28,319 bases of DNA from BRH-c25 sp041690515 (GCA_041690515.1 JAWLHF010000038.1:1-28319), one strand, 5' to 3'. Positions 16,198 to 24,856 are shown, numbered from the stretch's first letter. Translations and numbers: made by a program. The notes: generated from the sequence alone by a model not told the origin.

Positions 16198-16228
16198 AAC
16201 CTGCCTGTAGTAAACACAGGCAGGTTTT
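16198..16228 (+). terminator. Strong hairpin, probable terminator
   Basis: AACCTGCCTGT (16198-16208) pairs with ACAGGCAGGTT (16216-16226) around AGTAAAC; only TTGG follows, so the U-tract is short. It may end the GH18 transcript. It would lie inside the helicase gene if that gene began at the in-frame ATG 16191, which argues for the later start. Confidence 0.6.
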
Positions 16229-16271
16229 GGTATTATTAGGTTATATTAATAATTTGAAAAGGCTGATGCAA

Positions 16272-18644
16272 ATGACATTAGAAAAAGTTATAAGGATTTC
16301 GGTAAGGGACCTTGTGGAATATGCTTACCGCTCGGGGGATTTGGATTCCAGATTTGTCGGTATGGGCAGAGCCATTGAGGGAGCACGGCTGCATCAGAAG
16401 ATACAAGGGTTCAGGAAAGATGAGGCTGCAGAAAACGGAGAGACCTATCAGAAAGAAATAAGCTTATCAATGACAATGGACTTCAGGGGCATGACCTTCA
16501 TAATATCAGGAAGGATCGACGGTCTTATTGAAAGCAGCAAGGGCAGGACCCTTGAAGAGATAAAGACCACCACATGTCCTTTGGAGAAGATAAGCGAGGA
16601 CACCTACCCCGTGCATTGGGCTCAGGCGAAATGTTATGCCTTTATGTATGCATCAGAATATGGTGTAAAGGTGGACAGCATCCGGCTGACCTACTACAAT
16701 ACCGACAGTGCTGAGCAGAAGGTGCTTGAGAAGCAGGTGTCCATTGATGAGCTTGAAGGGTTCTTCAGTGAGGTATTGGAGGGGTACTACAGCTGGGCTT
16801 ACTCAATGCTTCAATGGGGGACGCTGAGGAATACTACGATTAGGGAACTGGACTTCCCGTACAGTCAATACAGAAAAAATCAGAGGAAGCTTGCTGTTGC
16901 AGTATATAAGACAATTGCCGCCTCAAAGAGGATATTCATTCAAGCCCCTACAGGTACAGGAAAGACTATTTCTGCGCTTTTTCCTGCTGTTAAAGCATTG
17001 GGAGAGGGGGATTCAGATAAAATATTCTATCTTACCGCCAAAACCATAACAAGACAGGTGGCACTGGACGCCATTCATAGGATGCAGAAAAATGGACTGC
17101 AGCTTAAAGCCATTGTGCTTACAGCCAAAGACAAGATATGCTTCAAGGAGGAGTCAAACTGCAATCCTGAGTACTGTGAATATGCCAGAGGTTATTACGA
17201 TAAGGTGAATGCAGTACTGAAGGAGATTTTTGAAAAAGAGAGCATAATAACCAGGGAGATTGTGGAGGAATATGCTCAAAAGCATACAGTTTGTCCTTTT
17301 GAGCTTTCGCTGGATATATCCCTCTGGATGGATTGCATCATCTGCGACTACAATTATGTATTTGATCCGAGAGCCGCCCTAAAGCGCTTCTTTGCGGACA
17401 AAGGGAACAACTATGTGCTGTTGGTGGACGAAGCACACAATCTTGTGGACCGTGCCCGGGAAATGTTCTCTGCCGAGCTTTATAAGAAACCCTTTCTTGA
17501 AGTGAAGCGGGCAGTGAAAAGTATATCACCGCAAGTATCGAAGGCAGCGGGCAGGATAAATTCTCAGCTGCTGTACCTGAAGAAGCAGATTCAAGGCAGA
17601 AGCGGCTGTGTCGAAATTAAAGAGCTTGAAGAACTGTATCAGGGGTTGAAGGATTTTGTAAGTAAGGGAGAGGAATGGCTGGCTTCAAATAACGGCGAAA
17701 AATGGCATAAGGAGATATTGGAGCTGTATTTTGAAGCTTCAGCATTTCTGAGGATTTATGAGATATTTGATGAAAGATATACGGCTTACGTTGAATTGTC
17801 AGGAAGTGATGTGAAGCTTAAGCTTTTCTGCCTGGATCCTTCAAAACTCCTTGGCGAGATAACCGGCAGAGTGAAGGCCGCAGTATTCTATTCTGCTACA
17901 TTGACTCCGCTGCATTATTTCAAGGATATACTGGGGGGCGGTAAGGAGGATTACAACATGAAGCTTCCTTCACCCTTTGAAGATTCCAACCTCAGCCTCA
18001 GTATAGCCCAAAATGTTTCTACCAGATACATAGACAGGGAGAAGAGTATTTCTGGGATTACGGACTATATCAAATGTGTTGTTGAAGCAAGGAATGGGAA
18101 CTATATTGTATTCTTCCCCTCCTATAAGTATATGAATGAGGTTCATACGCTTTTTTCAATGAAATATCCGGCCGTTGAGACAATGATCCAGCACCCTGGG
18201 ATGCAGGAGGATGAGAAAGATGGCTTCCTTCAATGCTTTCAAAAGGATACCCAAAAGGGTATGGTTGCTTTTGCAGTGATGGGAGGAATGTTCTCCGAAG
18301 GAATCGATCTGACGGGAGACAGGCTTATCGGTGCTGTTATAGTCGGGGTAGGGCTTCCCCAGGTATGCTTTGAACGTGACATTATTATGGATTTCTTCAG
18401 GGAGAAGAAAGGTATGGGATTTGAATATGCTTACATGTATCCCGGAATGAACAAGGTGATGCAGGCTGCAGGACGGGTCATAAGATCTGAGCAGGACAGA
18501 GGCATGGTGCTCCTGATTGATGATAGGTTTGGCAGCAACAGGTATACCGGTATGTTTCCCGAAGAATGGCTGCATAATAAAAGGGTGAACAATCCTGAGG
18601 AGCTTGGACGAATCCTGGAGAAATTTTGGGGTCGACAGACATAA
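16272..18644 (+). CDS. PD-(D/E)XK nuclease fused to a Fe-S XPD/DinG-type DNA helicase
   Basis: The product is 790 residues from ATG 16272 (AAAAGG 9 nt upstream; ATG 16266 is an alternative). The N-terminal 200 residues look like a RecB/Cas4-like nuclease: GRIDG with Asp83, EEIKTT with Glu96-x-Lys98, and WAQAKCYAF. The helicase part has Walker A APTGTGKT (residues 225-232), DEAH at 386-389, GMFSEGIDL and motif VI QAAGRVIRSEQDRG. Four cysteines (290, 297, 302, 341) between Walker A and DEAH fit the XPD-type 4Fe-4S cluster. It should be an ATP-driven 5'-3' helicase-nuclease in DNA repair or recombination; the exact pathway is unknown. All key catalytic residues appear present. Confidence 0.88.
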   Translation: MTLEKVIRISVRDLVEYAYRSGDLDSRFVGMGRAIEGARLHQKIQGFRKDEAAENGETYQKEISLSMTMDFRGMTFIISGRIDGLIESSKGRTLEEIKTTTCPLEKISEDTYPVHWAQAKCYAFMYASEYGVKVDSIRLTYYNTDSAEQKVLEKQVSIDELEGFFSEVLEGYYSWAYSMLQWGTLRNTTIRELDFPYSQYRKNQRKLAVAVYKTIAASKRIFIQAPTGTGKTISALFPAVKALGEGDSDKIFYLTAKTITRQVALDAIHRMQKNGLQLKAIVLTAKDKICFKEESNCNPEYCEYARGYYDKVNAVLKEIFEKESIITREIVEEYAQKHTVCPFELSLDISLWMDCIICDYNYVFDPRAALKRFFADKGNNYVLLVDEAHNLVDRAREMFSAELYKKPFLEVKRAVKSISPQVSKAAGRINSQLLYLKKQIQGRSGCVEIKELEELYQGLKDFVSKGEEWLASNNGEKWHKEILELYFEASAFLRIYEIFDERYTAYVELSGSDVKLKLFCLDPSKLLGEITGRVKAAVFYSATLTPLHYFKDILGGGKEDYNMKLPSPFEDSNLSLSIAQNVSTRYIDREKSISGITDYIKCVVEARNGNYIVFFPSYKYMNEVHTLFSMKYPAVETMIQHPGMQEDEKDGFLQCFQKDTQKGMVAFAVMGGMFSEGIDLTGDRLIGAVIVGVGLPQVCFERDIIMDFFREKKGMGFEYAYMYPGMNKVMQAAGRVIRSEQDRGMVLLIDDRFGSNRYTGMFPEEWLHNKRVNNPEELGRILEKFWGRQT

Positions 18645-18678
18645 AAATATGTCATACAAAAGTATGATATGCTATAAT
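18639..18678 (+). promoter_or_regulatory. Tandem small palindromes and extended -10 promoter
   Basis: ACATA-AAAA-TATGT (18639-18652) overlaps the helicase stop codon, and TCATAC-AAAA-GTATGA (18652-18667) follows directly. Then TGC-TATAAT (18670-18678) is an extended -10 box without a good -35, about 48 nt before the next ATG. The double palindrome could be an operator for the acetyltransferase gene. Confidence 0.5.
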
Positions 18679-18725
18679 ATTTACAATATAGCAAACATAA
18701 TTATTGGATACAGAGGTAATCATAT

Positions 18726-19640
18726 ATGAGTGCAATTTCAGCAGAGAATATGAAAAGCTTCTCCGATACAGTATCGGACATGTATACCATTTTTTTCAGA
18801 AGATATCCCTTCCTGAAGCCTTTGCTGATGAATATCTTTTTTTTCAGCTCCGGCAACTTCGGCATAATAATAAAGGATGAGGGGGTTGTGAAAGGCGAGT
18901 TCACGGTATTTCACAGCACTGAAGGTAACATAGTCAAAGAAGGAATCGAGGATGGAATCGCAGTGAAGATGACGCTTAAATGGAAGCATTGCGAGGATAT
19001 GATGCAAAACAGGAGGAATTATATGGAGAAGCCCTATAAGCTGCTGAAATTCTTTCCCACCTTTCTGAGATCCGTGTCAATAGACAGCAGGAGCTTGAAA
19101 GAGACTACTCTGGAAGGTGAGAAGGTGACATTGAGACCCGGGAATGAAAGTGATTTCTATCTGCTGTACAAATGGTACAACGATAAGGAATTGAACAGAC
19201 TGGCAGGTTGGAACGACTCAAAGGTCACAGCAGAAAAACTCAGGTACAATATGTCAAGAAGCTTTGGCTACGACCCGATGAATCTCATGATTGACGATGA
19301 AAAGGGTACACCCATAGGGACGATACAGCTTTATGACTTCAATGAGCAGGATAAGAGCTGCAAGCTGGGTATAAGGATCGGAGACAGGAACTACTGGGGC
19401 AAGGGCTATGGTGAGGACGCTGTCAAAACACTGATTGAATATGCCTTTATGAAAATTGATATATACAGAGTTACTCTGAAGGTGTATGAGTACAACGAGA
19501 GAGCTGTTAACTGCTATCTCAAATGCGGATTCAGCAAGGAAGGAAGAACAAGACAGTCGGCTTATATTGACGGGAAGTTCTATGATGAGATAATAATGGG
19601 TGCATTAAAAAGCGATTTTTTAAAACTGAAGGAGCAATAA
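18726..19640 (+). CDS. Two-domain protein: unknown N-terminal domain plus GNAT acetyltransferase
   Basis: The 304-residue protein starts at ATG 18726 with GAGGT about 10 nt upstream. The C-terminal part (from about residue 130, VTLRPGNESDFYLLYKWYND) is a GNAT domain of the RimJ/Acetyltransf_3 kind with the acetyl-CoA loop NYWGKGYGEDAVKTLIEYAF (residues about 221-240), then YEYNERAVNCYLKCGFSKEG and DEIIMG. The N-terminal 115 residues (FRRYPFLKPLLM, VKGEFTVFHSTEGNIVKEG, VKMTLKWKHCEDMM) resemble the beta-sheet and helix pattern of an SCP2-like lipid-binding domain, but I am not sure. The protein may acetylate an amine on a hydrophobic or small-molecule substrate; the target is unknown. Confidence 0.82.
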   Translation: MSAISAENMKSFSDTVSDMYTIFFRRYPFLKPLLMNIFFFSSGNFGIIIKDEGVVKGEFTVFHSTEGNIVKEGIEDGIAVKMTLKWKHCEDMMQNRRNYMEKPYKLLKFFPTFLRSVSIDSRSLKETTLEGEKVTLRPGNESDFYLLYKWYNDKELNRLAGWNDSKVTAEKLRYNMSRSFGYDPMNLMIDDEKGTPIGTIQLYDFNEQDKSCKLGIRIGDRNYWGKGYGEDAVKTLIEYAFMKIDIYRVTLKVYEYNERAVNCYLKCGFSKEGRTRQSAYIDGKFYDEIIMGALKSDFLKLKEQ

Positions 19641-19644
19641 GAAA

Positions 19645-19675
19645 AATAGACTTGTCATTGACAAGTCTATTATTT
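19645..19675. terminator. Bidirectional terminator between convergent genes
   Basis: AATAGACTTGTCA and TGACAAGTCTATT form a perfect 13-nt inverted repeat separated by one base. The minus-strand side is followed by TTTTTC and the plus-strand side by ATTT, so it acts best for the small minus-strand gene, whose stop codon (19670-19672) is inside it. Confidence 0.88.
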
Positions 19676-19846
19676 ATGACCCATGTCTTTCATATCTTGC
19701 ATCATGTCTGATACTCTGAAATATGCATTTCTCGCTGAACGTGAAACCTTCTTTCTGGTTTTTGAGCTAATAGCAGGGATCAAGGCCATGCCTGCCACTG
19801 CACCTATGGCTCCCCATGTCATCATGCTTCTGGAGGCTCTTCGCAT
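19670..19846 (-). CDS. Small basic protein with one hydrophobic stretch (58 residues), YtxH-like in style
   Basis: Reading the minus strand gives MRRASRSMMTWGAIGAVAGM, then LIPAISSKTRKK and a methionine/aspartate-rich tail DMMQDMKDMGHK. The hydrophobic Gly/Ala segment (residues about 9-26) followed by a basic patch is typical of small membrane-associated YtxH/DUF3918-like proteins, but I assign no function. AAAGGAAG lies about 11 nt before the ATG. Its stop overlaps a strong bidirectional terminator with a good T-run on this strand, supporting it as a real gene. The plus-strand ORF over the same DNA lacks a ribosome binding site. Confidence 0.7.
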   Translation of the reverse strand: MRRASRSMMTWGAIGAVAGMALIPAISSKTRKKVSRSARNAYFRVSDMMQDMKDMGHK

Positions 19847-19950
19847 AACGATAGCACTTCCTTTCAGATTTTTATGTAGGATTTTAAATGCGTTATACTT
19901 ATAGAGTGCTGCTTTTTAATTATAATAAACCATGAAAATTATAGAATTTT

Positions 19951-20847
19951 TCATACTCCAAGCAAATCAAAGTCAGGAGTATAGCAGCTGTCGGCAGACT
20001 CCGGCTCTTGAACAAAGCCGTTTTCCAGGCCTATTTCAAAAAAATAATCTATGACCATATCATATTCCCAATCTTCAAGCTTACGGTTTATTTCTTCAAA
20101 TCTGCTTGCATCAAACATTGGAGTGTACTGGCACATAAGGCTTACAAAAGCTTGCCTGCCTAAGTTGTCCCTGATCCATCCCAGTATCTTTTTTGTATCT
20201 TCCTGGAGGTCGGGCAATACCAAATGCCTTATCAAAACACCCTTTTGCATAATTCCGTTATCATCAAACACCGGATAGCCTACTTGCTCAACCATTGTTT
20301 GAACTGCTTTTGCTGCATGACTGAAATAGTCCTTGGCTTTTGAGTATTTCATGGCATAAGCATCAGAATAGTACTTAATATCCGGCAGATATATATCAAC
20401 AGTACCCTTCAGCATTTCTAAGGTCTCAGGGCACTCATACCCATTGGTATTGTATATTATTGGAAGGTCCAATCCCTTCAGCCTTGCAATTGACACTGCT
20501 TCTATAATGTGCAGGGCATAGGGAGTCGGAGTCACAAGATTTATATTCAATGCCTGCTGTTCTTGAAGCTCAAGCATTATATCAGCTAATCGCTCAATTT
20601 TTATTTTTTTACCGTAGTGTTCCTGACTGATCTTGTAGTTTTGGCAGAATACACAGTTAAGATTGCAGTCACTGAAAAATATTGTACCGGAACCTTTATC
20701 ACCAGAGATGCAGGGTTCTTCCCATTTGTGGAGAAAAGCCTTTGATACAGATGCATCTGCACCTGCGCCGCATATTCCGGAGCTGATATGTCTGTTTGAA
20801 CCGCACTTTCTTGGACATATTCTGCAGTTTTTTAATGCAATATACAT
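19951..20847 (-). CDS. Radical SAM protein, PflA/PflX-like
   Basis: The 298-residue protein starts at ATG 20847 with GAAAGGA 7 nt upstream; an ATG 14 codons earlier lacks this. The radical SAM cluster is C-x3-C-x2-C as CNLNCVFC (Cys61, 65, 68). Before it, Cys8, Cys11, Cys15 and Cys26 in KNCRICPRKC and GICGAG form a second cysteine set, characteristic of PflX/AmmeMemoRadiSam-type relatives of pyruvate-formate-lyase activase. NTNGYECPETLEML and DIYLPDIKYY follow in the barrel. It should use SAM and a 4Fe-4S cluster to activate a partner, but no glycyl-radical enzyme is nearby, so the target is unknown. Confidence 0.88.
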   Translation of the reverse strand: MYIALKNCRICPRKCGSNRHISSGICGAGADASVSKAFLHKWEEPCISGDKGSGTIFFSDCNLNCVFCQNYKISQEHYGKKIKIERLADIMLELQEQQALNINLVTPTPYALHIIEAVSIARLKGLDLPIIYNTNGYECPETLEMLKGTVDIYLPDIKYYSDAYAMKYSKAKDYFSHAAKAVQTMVEQVGYPVFDDNGIMQKGVLIRHLVLPDLQEDTKKILGWIRDNLGRQAFVSLMCQYTPMFDASRFEEINRKLEDWEYDMVIDYFFEIGLENGFVQEPESADSCYTPDFDLLGV

Positions 20848-21021
20848 GATAAATTCCTTTCTATAAGGGTTAATGATGGTTTTCTGCATTGCCGATAGAA
20901 ATATTAAATCACAATAGAGAACAATTTTGAAGGATTTATAGATGTATTTATAGAATAACTAGAAAGCTGAAAAAATGATAGAATTTTGTAGATATGCCAT
21001 GAAAATGATCTATCGGTATAG

Positions 21022-21045
21022 ACGGACGCGTAATGCGCGCCCTAC
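21022..21045 (-). repeat. GC-rich dispersed motif, copy B
   Basis: On the minus strand this reads GTAGGGCGCGCATTACGCGT followed by CCGT; its core differs from copy A (6321-6342) at two of 20 bases. It lies in the gap between the divergent radical SAM and FtsA-like genes, much richer in GC than its surroundings. Confidence 0.6.
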
Positions 21046-21127
21046 AACTGATAATAGCAATATGTATTTTTTATGACGTATGTATTGCGAGAAATATATC
21101 AAAATCAATTATACAAGGGTGAATGTT

Positions 21128-23125
21128 ATGACTGAACAGGATTTATTATTCTCTTTGGATATCGGTACAAGAACCGTAGTCGGCATAGTCGGCTTTCATG
21201 ACGGGCAGAAATTCAGGATACAGGCTTTTGAAGTGGAAGAGCATAAGGAAAGAGCTATGTATGATGGTCAGGTACATGATATAGAGCTTGTTGCTAAGGC
21301 TGTTTCCAGGGTCAGAGAGAAGCTTGAGAAGAGAACCGGACTCAAGCTTGAACGGGTGTCTGTTGCGGCTGCAGGAAGAACCTTAAAGACCTGCAAGGTT
21401 TTTATTGAGAGAGATACAGACCCTGCTCTGGAGGTGGACAGCGAGCTTATCAGCAGTCTTGAAATAGAAGCCATACAGCAGGCTCAGAAGGAGATAGAGG
21501 AGCTGAACAATAAGGAAAATCAGTCCTACTATTGTGTTGGATATGCTGTTGTGAACCAATTCCTCAACGGTAACGTCATAGGAAACCTTGAAGGCCATAA
21601 GGCAAAACGGGCAGGAGTTGAAGTACTTGCAACCTTCCTTCCAAGGGAGGTCGTGGAAAGCCTGTATGCAGTGGTGGCAAGAGCGGGAATGGAGGTTGCC
21701 AGCCTCACCCTTGAGCCTATTGCAGCTATGAATGTATCGATCTACAGCAGCCTAAGACTTCTAAACCTTGCACTGGTGGATATCGGAGCGGGCACTTCGG
21801 ATATTGCTCTGACAAAGGACGGTACGGTATTTGCTTTTGCAATGGCATCAATAGCCGGGGACGAGATCACTGAAAAGATAGCAGAGGTGCTGCTGCTCGA
21901 CTTTGACCAGGCTGAAAAGGCAAAAATATGCCTGAATAGTCAGGAGACTATCAAATATACCGATATAATGGGCATCACCTATGAAAAAAGCTCCGCTGAG
22001 ATAATAAAGGAGATAGAACCGGCGATTCGGACCCTTGCCGGGGAGATCAGCGACAAGATAATGGATTACAACGGTAAGGCACCCAGTGCAGTATTCCTCG
22101 TAGGAGGAGGAAGTCAGATACCCAAGCTGGCGGAGTATATTGCGGAGTGTCTGCAGCTGCCTTCGGAGAGGGTGGGAGTAAGAAGCACAGATATAATCAA
22201 GGATGTTGATATAAAGAGCAGGAAGCTTACGGGACCGGAATTTATAACACCCATTGGAATTGCGGTTACCTCATATTTGAACAGGCAGAAGGATTTTCTG
22301 CACGTAACCGTCAACGGAGTAAGCGTCAAGCTTTTTAATTCAAAAACTCTGACAATAGCCGACAGCCTTATACTTGTAGGCTATAACCCCCGGAACCTTA
22401 TCGGCAGAAGAGGAAATGCGGTATCCTTCAAAATTAACGGAAGGGATGAGATCGTAAGAGGAGAACCGGGAGAGCCGGCAGTCATATATCTGAACGATCA
22501 TACCGCAGGACTTGACAAATCCATTGCAAACGGAGATGTGATAATTGTCGAGCCGGCGGTGGAGGGAAAGGCTGCGGAGGTATATGTAAGAGATTATATG
22601 GATGATTACCCTGAAAAGATAATATATATCAATGATACCCCTTTGATCCTAAAACCATCGGTACAAATAAACGGCTCAAAAGGAAATGAGGATAACCTGA
22701 TAAAAGACGGTGATGATGTAAGCATCCGAACCGTAGAAAAGGTTCGAGAACTGCTTGAGTACCTGGGAGCAGAGTATTATGAAGCAGATATGCATATAAA
22801 CGGTAAAAAAGCCGAGGTGGATGATACAATACACAATGGAGACTATATCACATATAATGAGCCTGAAAAAATAAAGCAGGAAACCGATGCTCTGCCCGGT
22901 GAAGCTCCGGCAGGCAACTGTGTAAATGTCATCCTTAACGGGAAGTCCACTACTCTCCTGACCAATAAATCACAGTTCTTATTTGTTGATGTGTTTAATA
23001 ACATCGACATCGATGTAAGGAACATAAAGGGAGCAATATCTATGTTGCTGAACGGGAACAAAGCAAATTTCACCGACGTCGTAAATGATGGAGACAAAAT
23101 AGAAATTCACTGGGATGAGAAATAG
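21128..23125 (+). CDS. FtsA-like actin-fold protein with repetitive beta-grasp-like C-terminal tail
   Basis: The 665-residue protein starts at ATG 21128 with AGGGTGA 6-7 nt upstream. It has actin/HSP70 nucleotide-binding motifs in order: SLDIGTRTVVGIVG (phosphate 1, residues about 8-21), LVDIGAGTSDIAL (phosphate 2, from about 217) and VFLVGGGSQIPKL (adenosine site, from about 323). This places it in the FtsA/PilM group. After about residue 385 the tail is built of repeated units of the pattern N-G-x-x-x-x-x-D-x-x-x-x-x-G-D-x-I, seen as INGKKAEVDDTIHNGDYI and LNGNKANFTDVVNDGDKIEI. Canonical FtsA is shorter, near 400-450 residues, and membrane-bound by a C-terminal helix absent here. A role in envelope or division is inferred from its VanW neighbour. 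Confidence 0.82.
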   Translation: MTEQDLLFSLDIGTRTVVGIVGFHDGQKFRIQAFEVEEHKERAMYDGQVHDIELVAKAVSRVREKLEKRTGLKLERVSVAAAGRTLKTCKVFIERDTDPALEVDSELISSLEIEAIQQAQKEIEELNNKENQSYYCVGYAVVNQFLNGNVIGNLEGHKAKRAGVEVLATFLPREVVESLYAVVARAGMEVASLTLEPIAAMNVSIYSSLRLLNLALVDIGAGTSDIALTKDGTVFAFAMASIAGDEITEKIAEVLLLDFDQAEKAKICLNSQETIKYTDIMGITYEKSSAEIIKEIEPAIRTLAGEISDKIMDYNGKAPSAVFLVGGGSQIPKLAEYIAECLQLPSERVGVRSTDIIKDVDIKSRKLTGPEFITPIGIAVTSYLNRQKDFLHVTVNGVSVKLFNSKTLTIADSLILVGYNPRNLIGRRGNAVSFKINGRDEIVRGEPGEPAVIYLNDHTAGLDKSIANGDVIIVEPAVEGKAAEVYVRDYMDDYPEKIIYINDTPLILKPSVQINGSKGNEDNLIKDGDDVSIRTVEKVRELLEYLGAEYYEADMHINGKKAEVDDTIHNGDYITYNEPEKIKQETDALPGEAPAGNCVNVILNGKSTTLLTNKSQFLFVDVFNNIDIDVRNIKGAISMLLNGNKANFTDVVNDGDKIEIHWDEK

Positions 23126-23277
23126 CATAAAAATTTTTTACCAATGGCATTAATGTTAGGGGGATTTGTATATAATATATTAGACCCCATGTACAAGTAT
23201 TTTACAAGAAATGGGCGATAAACGGTATTTTGCGGCCTGTAGGCTGAAGTTGCTGATTTATAGTGTGGAGGTAGTGT

Positions 23278-24672
23278 ATGAGCAGGGGTATGAAAATAGG
23301 AATCGGAATAATTGTTGTACTATTGGTATTAATTGTAGTCTTGAGCATTGCAATGGTAAGCGGTGACAAAATACATTCCAATATAATAATAAACGGTATA
23401 AATGTTGGCGGTCTTACATATGCTCAGGCTGAAACACTGCTGAAGGGAAAGCTGGAGCCGGCTATTGACAAATCAGTTATTGTACTTAAGTTCAGGGATA
23501 AATCCTGGAAATTGGGATACAGGGATGCGGGATTTAGATATGATTATTCAGATGCTGTAACCAAGGCATATGACATTGGACATAAGGGCAGCTTTGTAAA
23601 GAAGCTGGCGGATGTGATCACAACGCAGCTGAACAGGCAGGACATAGAGCTTACCCACTCCTTTGACACAGAGTATATAAGCAGGAAGCTTGAAGAGGTT
23701 TCCGAGGAAATCGGGCAGGAACCCAAGGAAGCAACTATAAAGCTGACAGATAAGGGTTTTGTCATCACTGATGAAGCTGAAGGTATAAGGCTGAATACCG
23801 AAAAGTCCTATGACCTGATAAAGTATCGGTTTGAGAGCATTTCGACTGAGGATGCGGAACTTGTTGTTGATGTTGTTGAACCTGAAATAAAAAGAGCTGA
23901 TCTGGAGAACATAAAGGACAATCTTGGGGAGTATTCAACAAAGTTCAATGTTGCGGATGGGGATCGGACTCACAACATAAAAATTGCCACCAGCAGTGCT
24001 TCCCATGCACTTATTAAGCCGGGAGAGATATATTCTCTGGATAAGATTGTCGGTCCAAGACTCGCAAAATATGGTTTTAAAGAAGCCAATGTCATTATTA
24101 ACAACGAATTGGTTCCCGGGATAGGGGGAGGCGTGTGTCAGGTTTCATCAACCCTTTATAATGCTGCATTATTGTCAAATATGAAGATAGTTGAGCGCAA
24201 AAGCCATTCGCTCCCTTCCAGCTATATACCCCTGGGAAGAGATGCCACTATATCTGAAGGCTATATAGACCTAAAATTTCAGAATACAACCAGTTACCCT
24301 ATATATATACATGGAGAAGTAAAGGGGAGTTGGGTCAAATTCAGCATATACGGGCGCAATGAGTATCCCAGCCGTAATGTTAAGATAGTAACTGAGGTTG
24401 TGAAAAAAACTGAACCACAGATCAGTATAATTGAAGATCCCACTTTGCCGGAAGGAACGGAAGTAGAAGAGAAGAAAGCATATACGGGATATGTTGTAAA
24501 AAGCTACAGGATATTGCTGGAGGACGGCAAGGAGATTTTAAGAGAGGAGCTTCCTCTCAGTGTATATAGGGTAACCAATGGAGTGAAGAGGATAGGTACC
24601 AAGAAAGCAGACCCCGCCCCTATAGAAGAGGAAGATGCTTTTTTTGAGAATACCGGAGAAATCCCACAATAA
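23278..24672 (+). CDS. VanW-family cell wall protein with peptidoglycan-binding and G5 domains
   Basis: The 464-residue protein has a GTGGAGGT site before ATG 23278. Residues 6-27 are one membrane anchor. Residues about 35-150 fit the peptidoglycan-binding domain before VanW (IINGINVGGLTYAQAETLL). The VanW domain spans about 225-355 with HALIKPGEIYSLDKIVGP, GIGGGVCQVSSTLYNAALL and KSHSLPSSYIPLG. A G5 domain follows (about 380-440, VEEKKAYTGYVVKSYR). The protein faces outside and is expected to bind wall glycan. Known family members include a vancomycin-resistance cluster member of unclear activity; this is a general surface type, not evidence of resistance. It sits 152 bp after the FtsA-like gene with a TATAAT box at about 23176. 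Confidence 0.9.
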   Translation: MSRGMKIGIGIIVVLLVLIVVLSIAMVSGDKIHSNIIINGINVGGLTYAQAETLLKGKLEPAIDKSVIVLKFRDKSWKLGYRDAGFRYDYSDAVTKAYDIGHKGSFVKKLADVITTQLNRQDIELTHSFDTEYISRKLEEVSEEIGQEPKEATIKLTDKGFVITDEAEGIRLNTEKSYDLIKYRFESISTEDAELVVDVVEPEIKRADLENIKDNLGEYSTKFNVADGDRTHNIKIATSSASHALIKPGEIYSLDKIVGPRLAKYGFKEANVIINNELVPGIGGGVCQVSSTLYNAALLSNMKIVERKSHSLPSSYIPLGRDATISEGYIDLKFQNTTSYPIYIHGEVKGSWVKFSIYGRNEYPSRNVKIVTEVVKKTEPQISIIEDPTLPEGTEVEEKKAYTGYVVKSYRILLEDGKEILREELPLSVYRVTNGVKRIGTKKADPAPIEEEDAFFENTGEIPQ

Positions 24673-24684
24673 ATGCTGATATTG

Positions 24685-24737
24685 AATCCGTCGTTTGGCT
24701 GAACTATTTTGGTCCTGACGGATTTGATTATTTTTTT
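24685..24737 (+). terminator. Terminator after the VanW-family gene
   Basis: AATCCGTC (24685-24692) and GACGGATT (24717-24724) form an 8-bp stem with a 24-nt loop, followed by TGATTATTTTTTT. The loop is longer than usual. Confidence 0.65.
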
Positions 24738-24808
24738 AATATATCGTAAAATGTAAATATATATTACCTGTTAAGAATTGGATATGGACAGCAGGGTCAA
24801 AATAAAAA

Positions 24809-24856
24809 AGCACATATGAGCATTCAATGATATAGAAAGTTACATCATTGTGTGCT
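24809..24856 (+). other. Structured leader upstream of the DUF2225-type gene
   Basis: Two co-linear stems are possible: AGCACA (24809-24814) with TGTGCT (24851-24856), enclosing AATGAT (24826-24831) with ATCATT (24844-24849). The structure ends just before the AGGAGAG site of the gene starting at 24873, so it could influence translation. No known RNA family was recognised. Confidence 0.4.

Noticed and set aside
15989..16198. Plus-strand 69-residue ORF inside the repeat region
   Set aside because: It is translation through the inverted repeats, with no ribosome binding site and no protein-like pattern.
16191..16271. Helicase start at 16191
   Set aside because: The strong hairpin 16198-16226 would be in the coding region, and family-like sequence starts at MTLEKVIRISVRDLVEYAYR (16272).
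19683..19904. Plus-strand 73-residue ORF
   Set aside because: No ribosome binding site; the opposite strand has a better gene with terminator at 19670-19846.
23278..24672. VanW gene as an antibiotic-resistance determinant
   Set aside because: VanW-domain proteins with G5 and wall-binding parts are general clostridial surface proteins, and no vanH/A/X or sensor genes are nearby.
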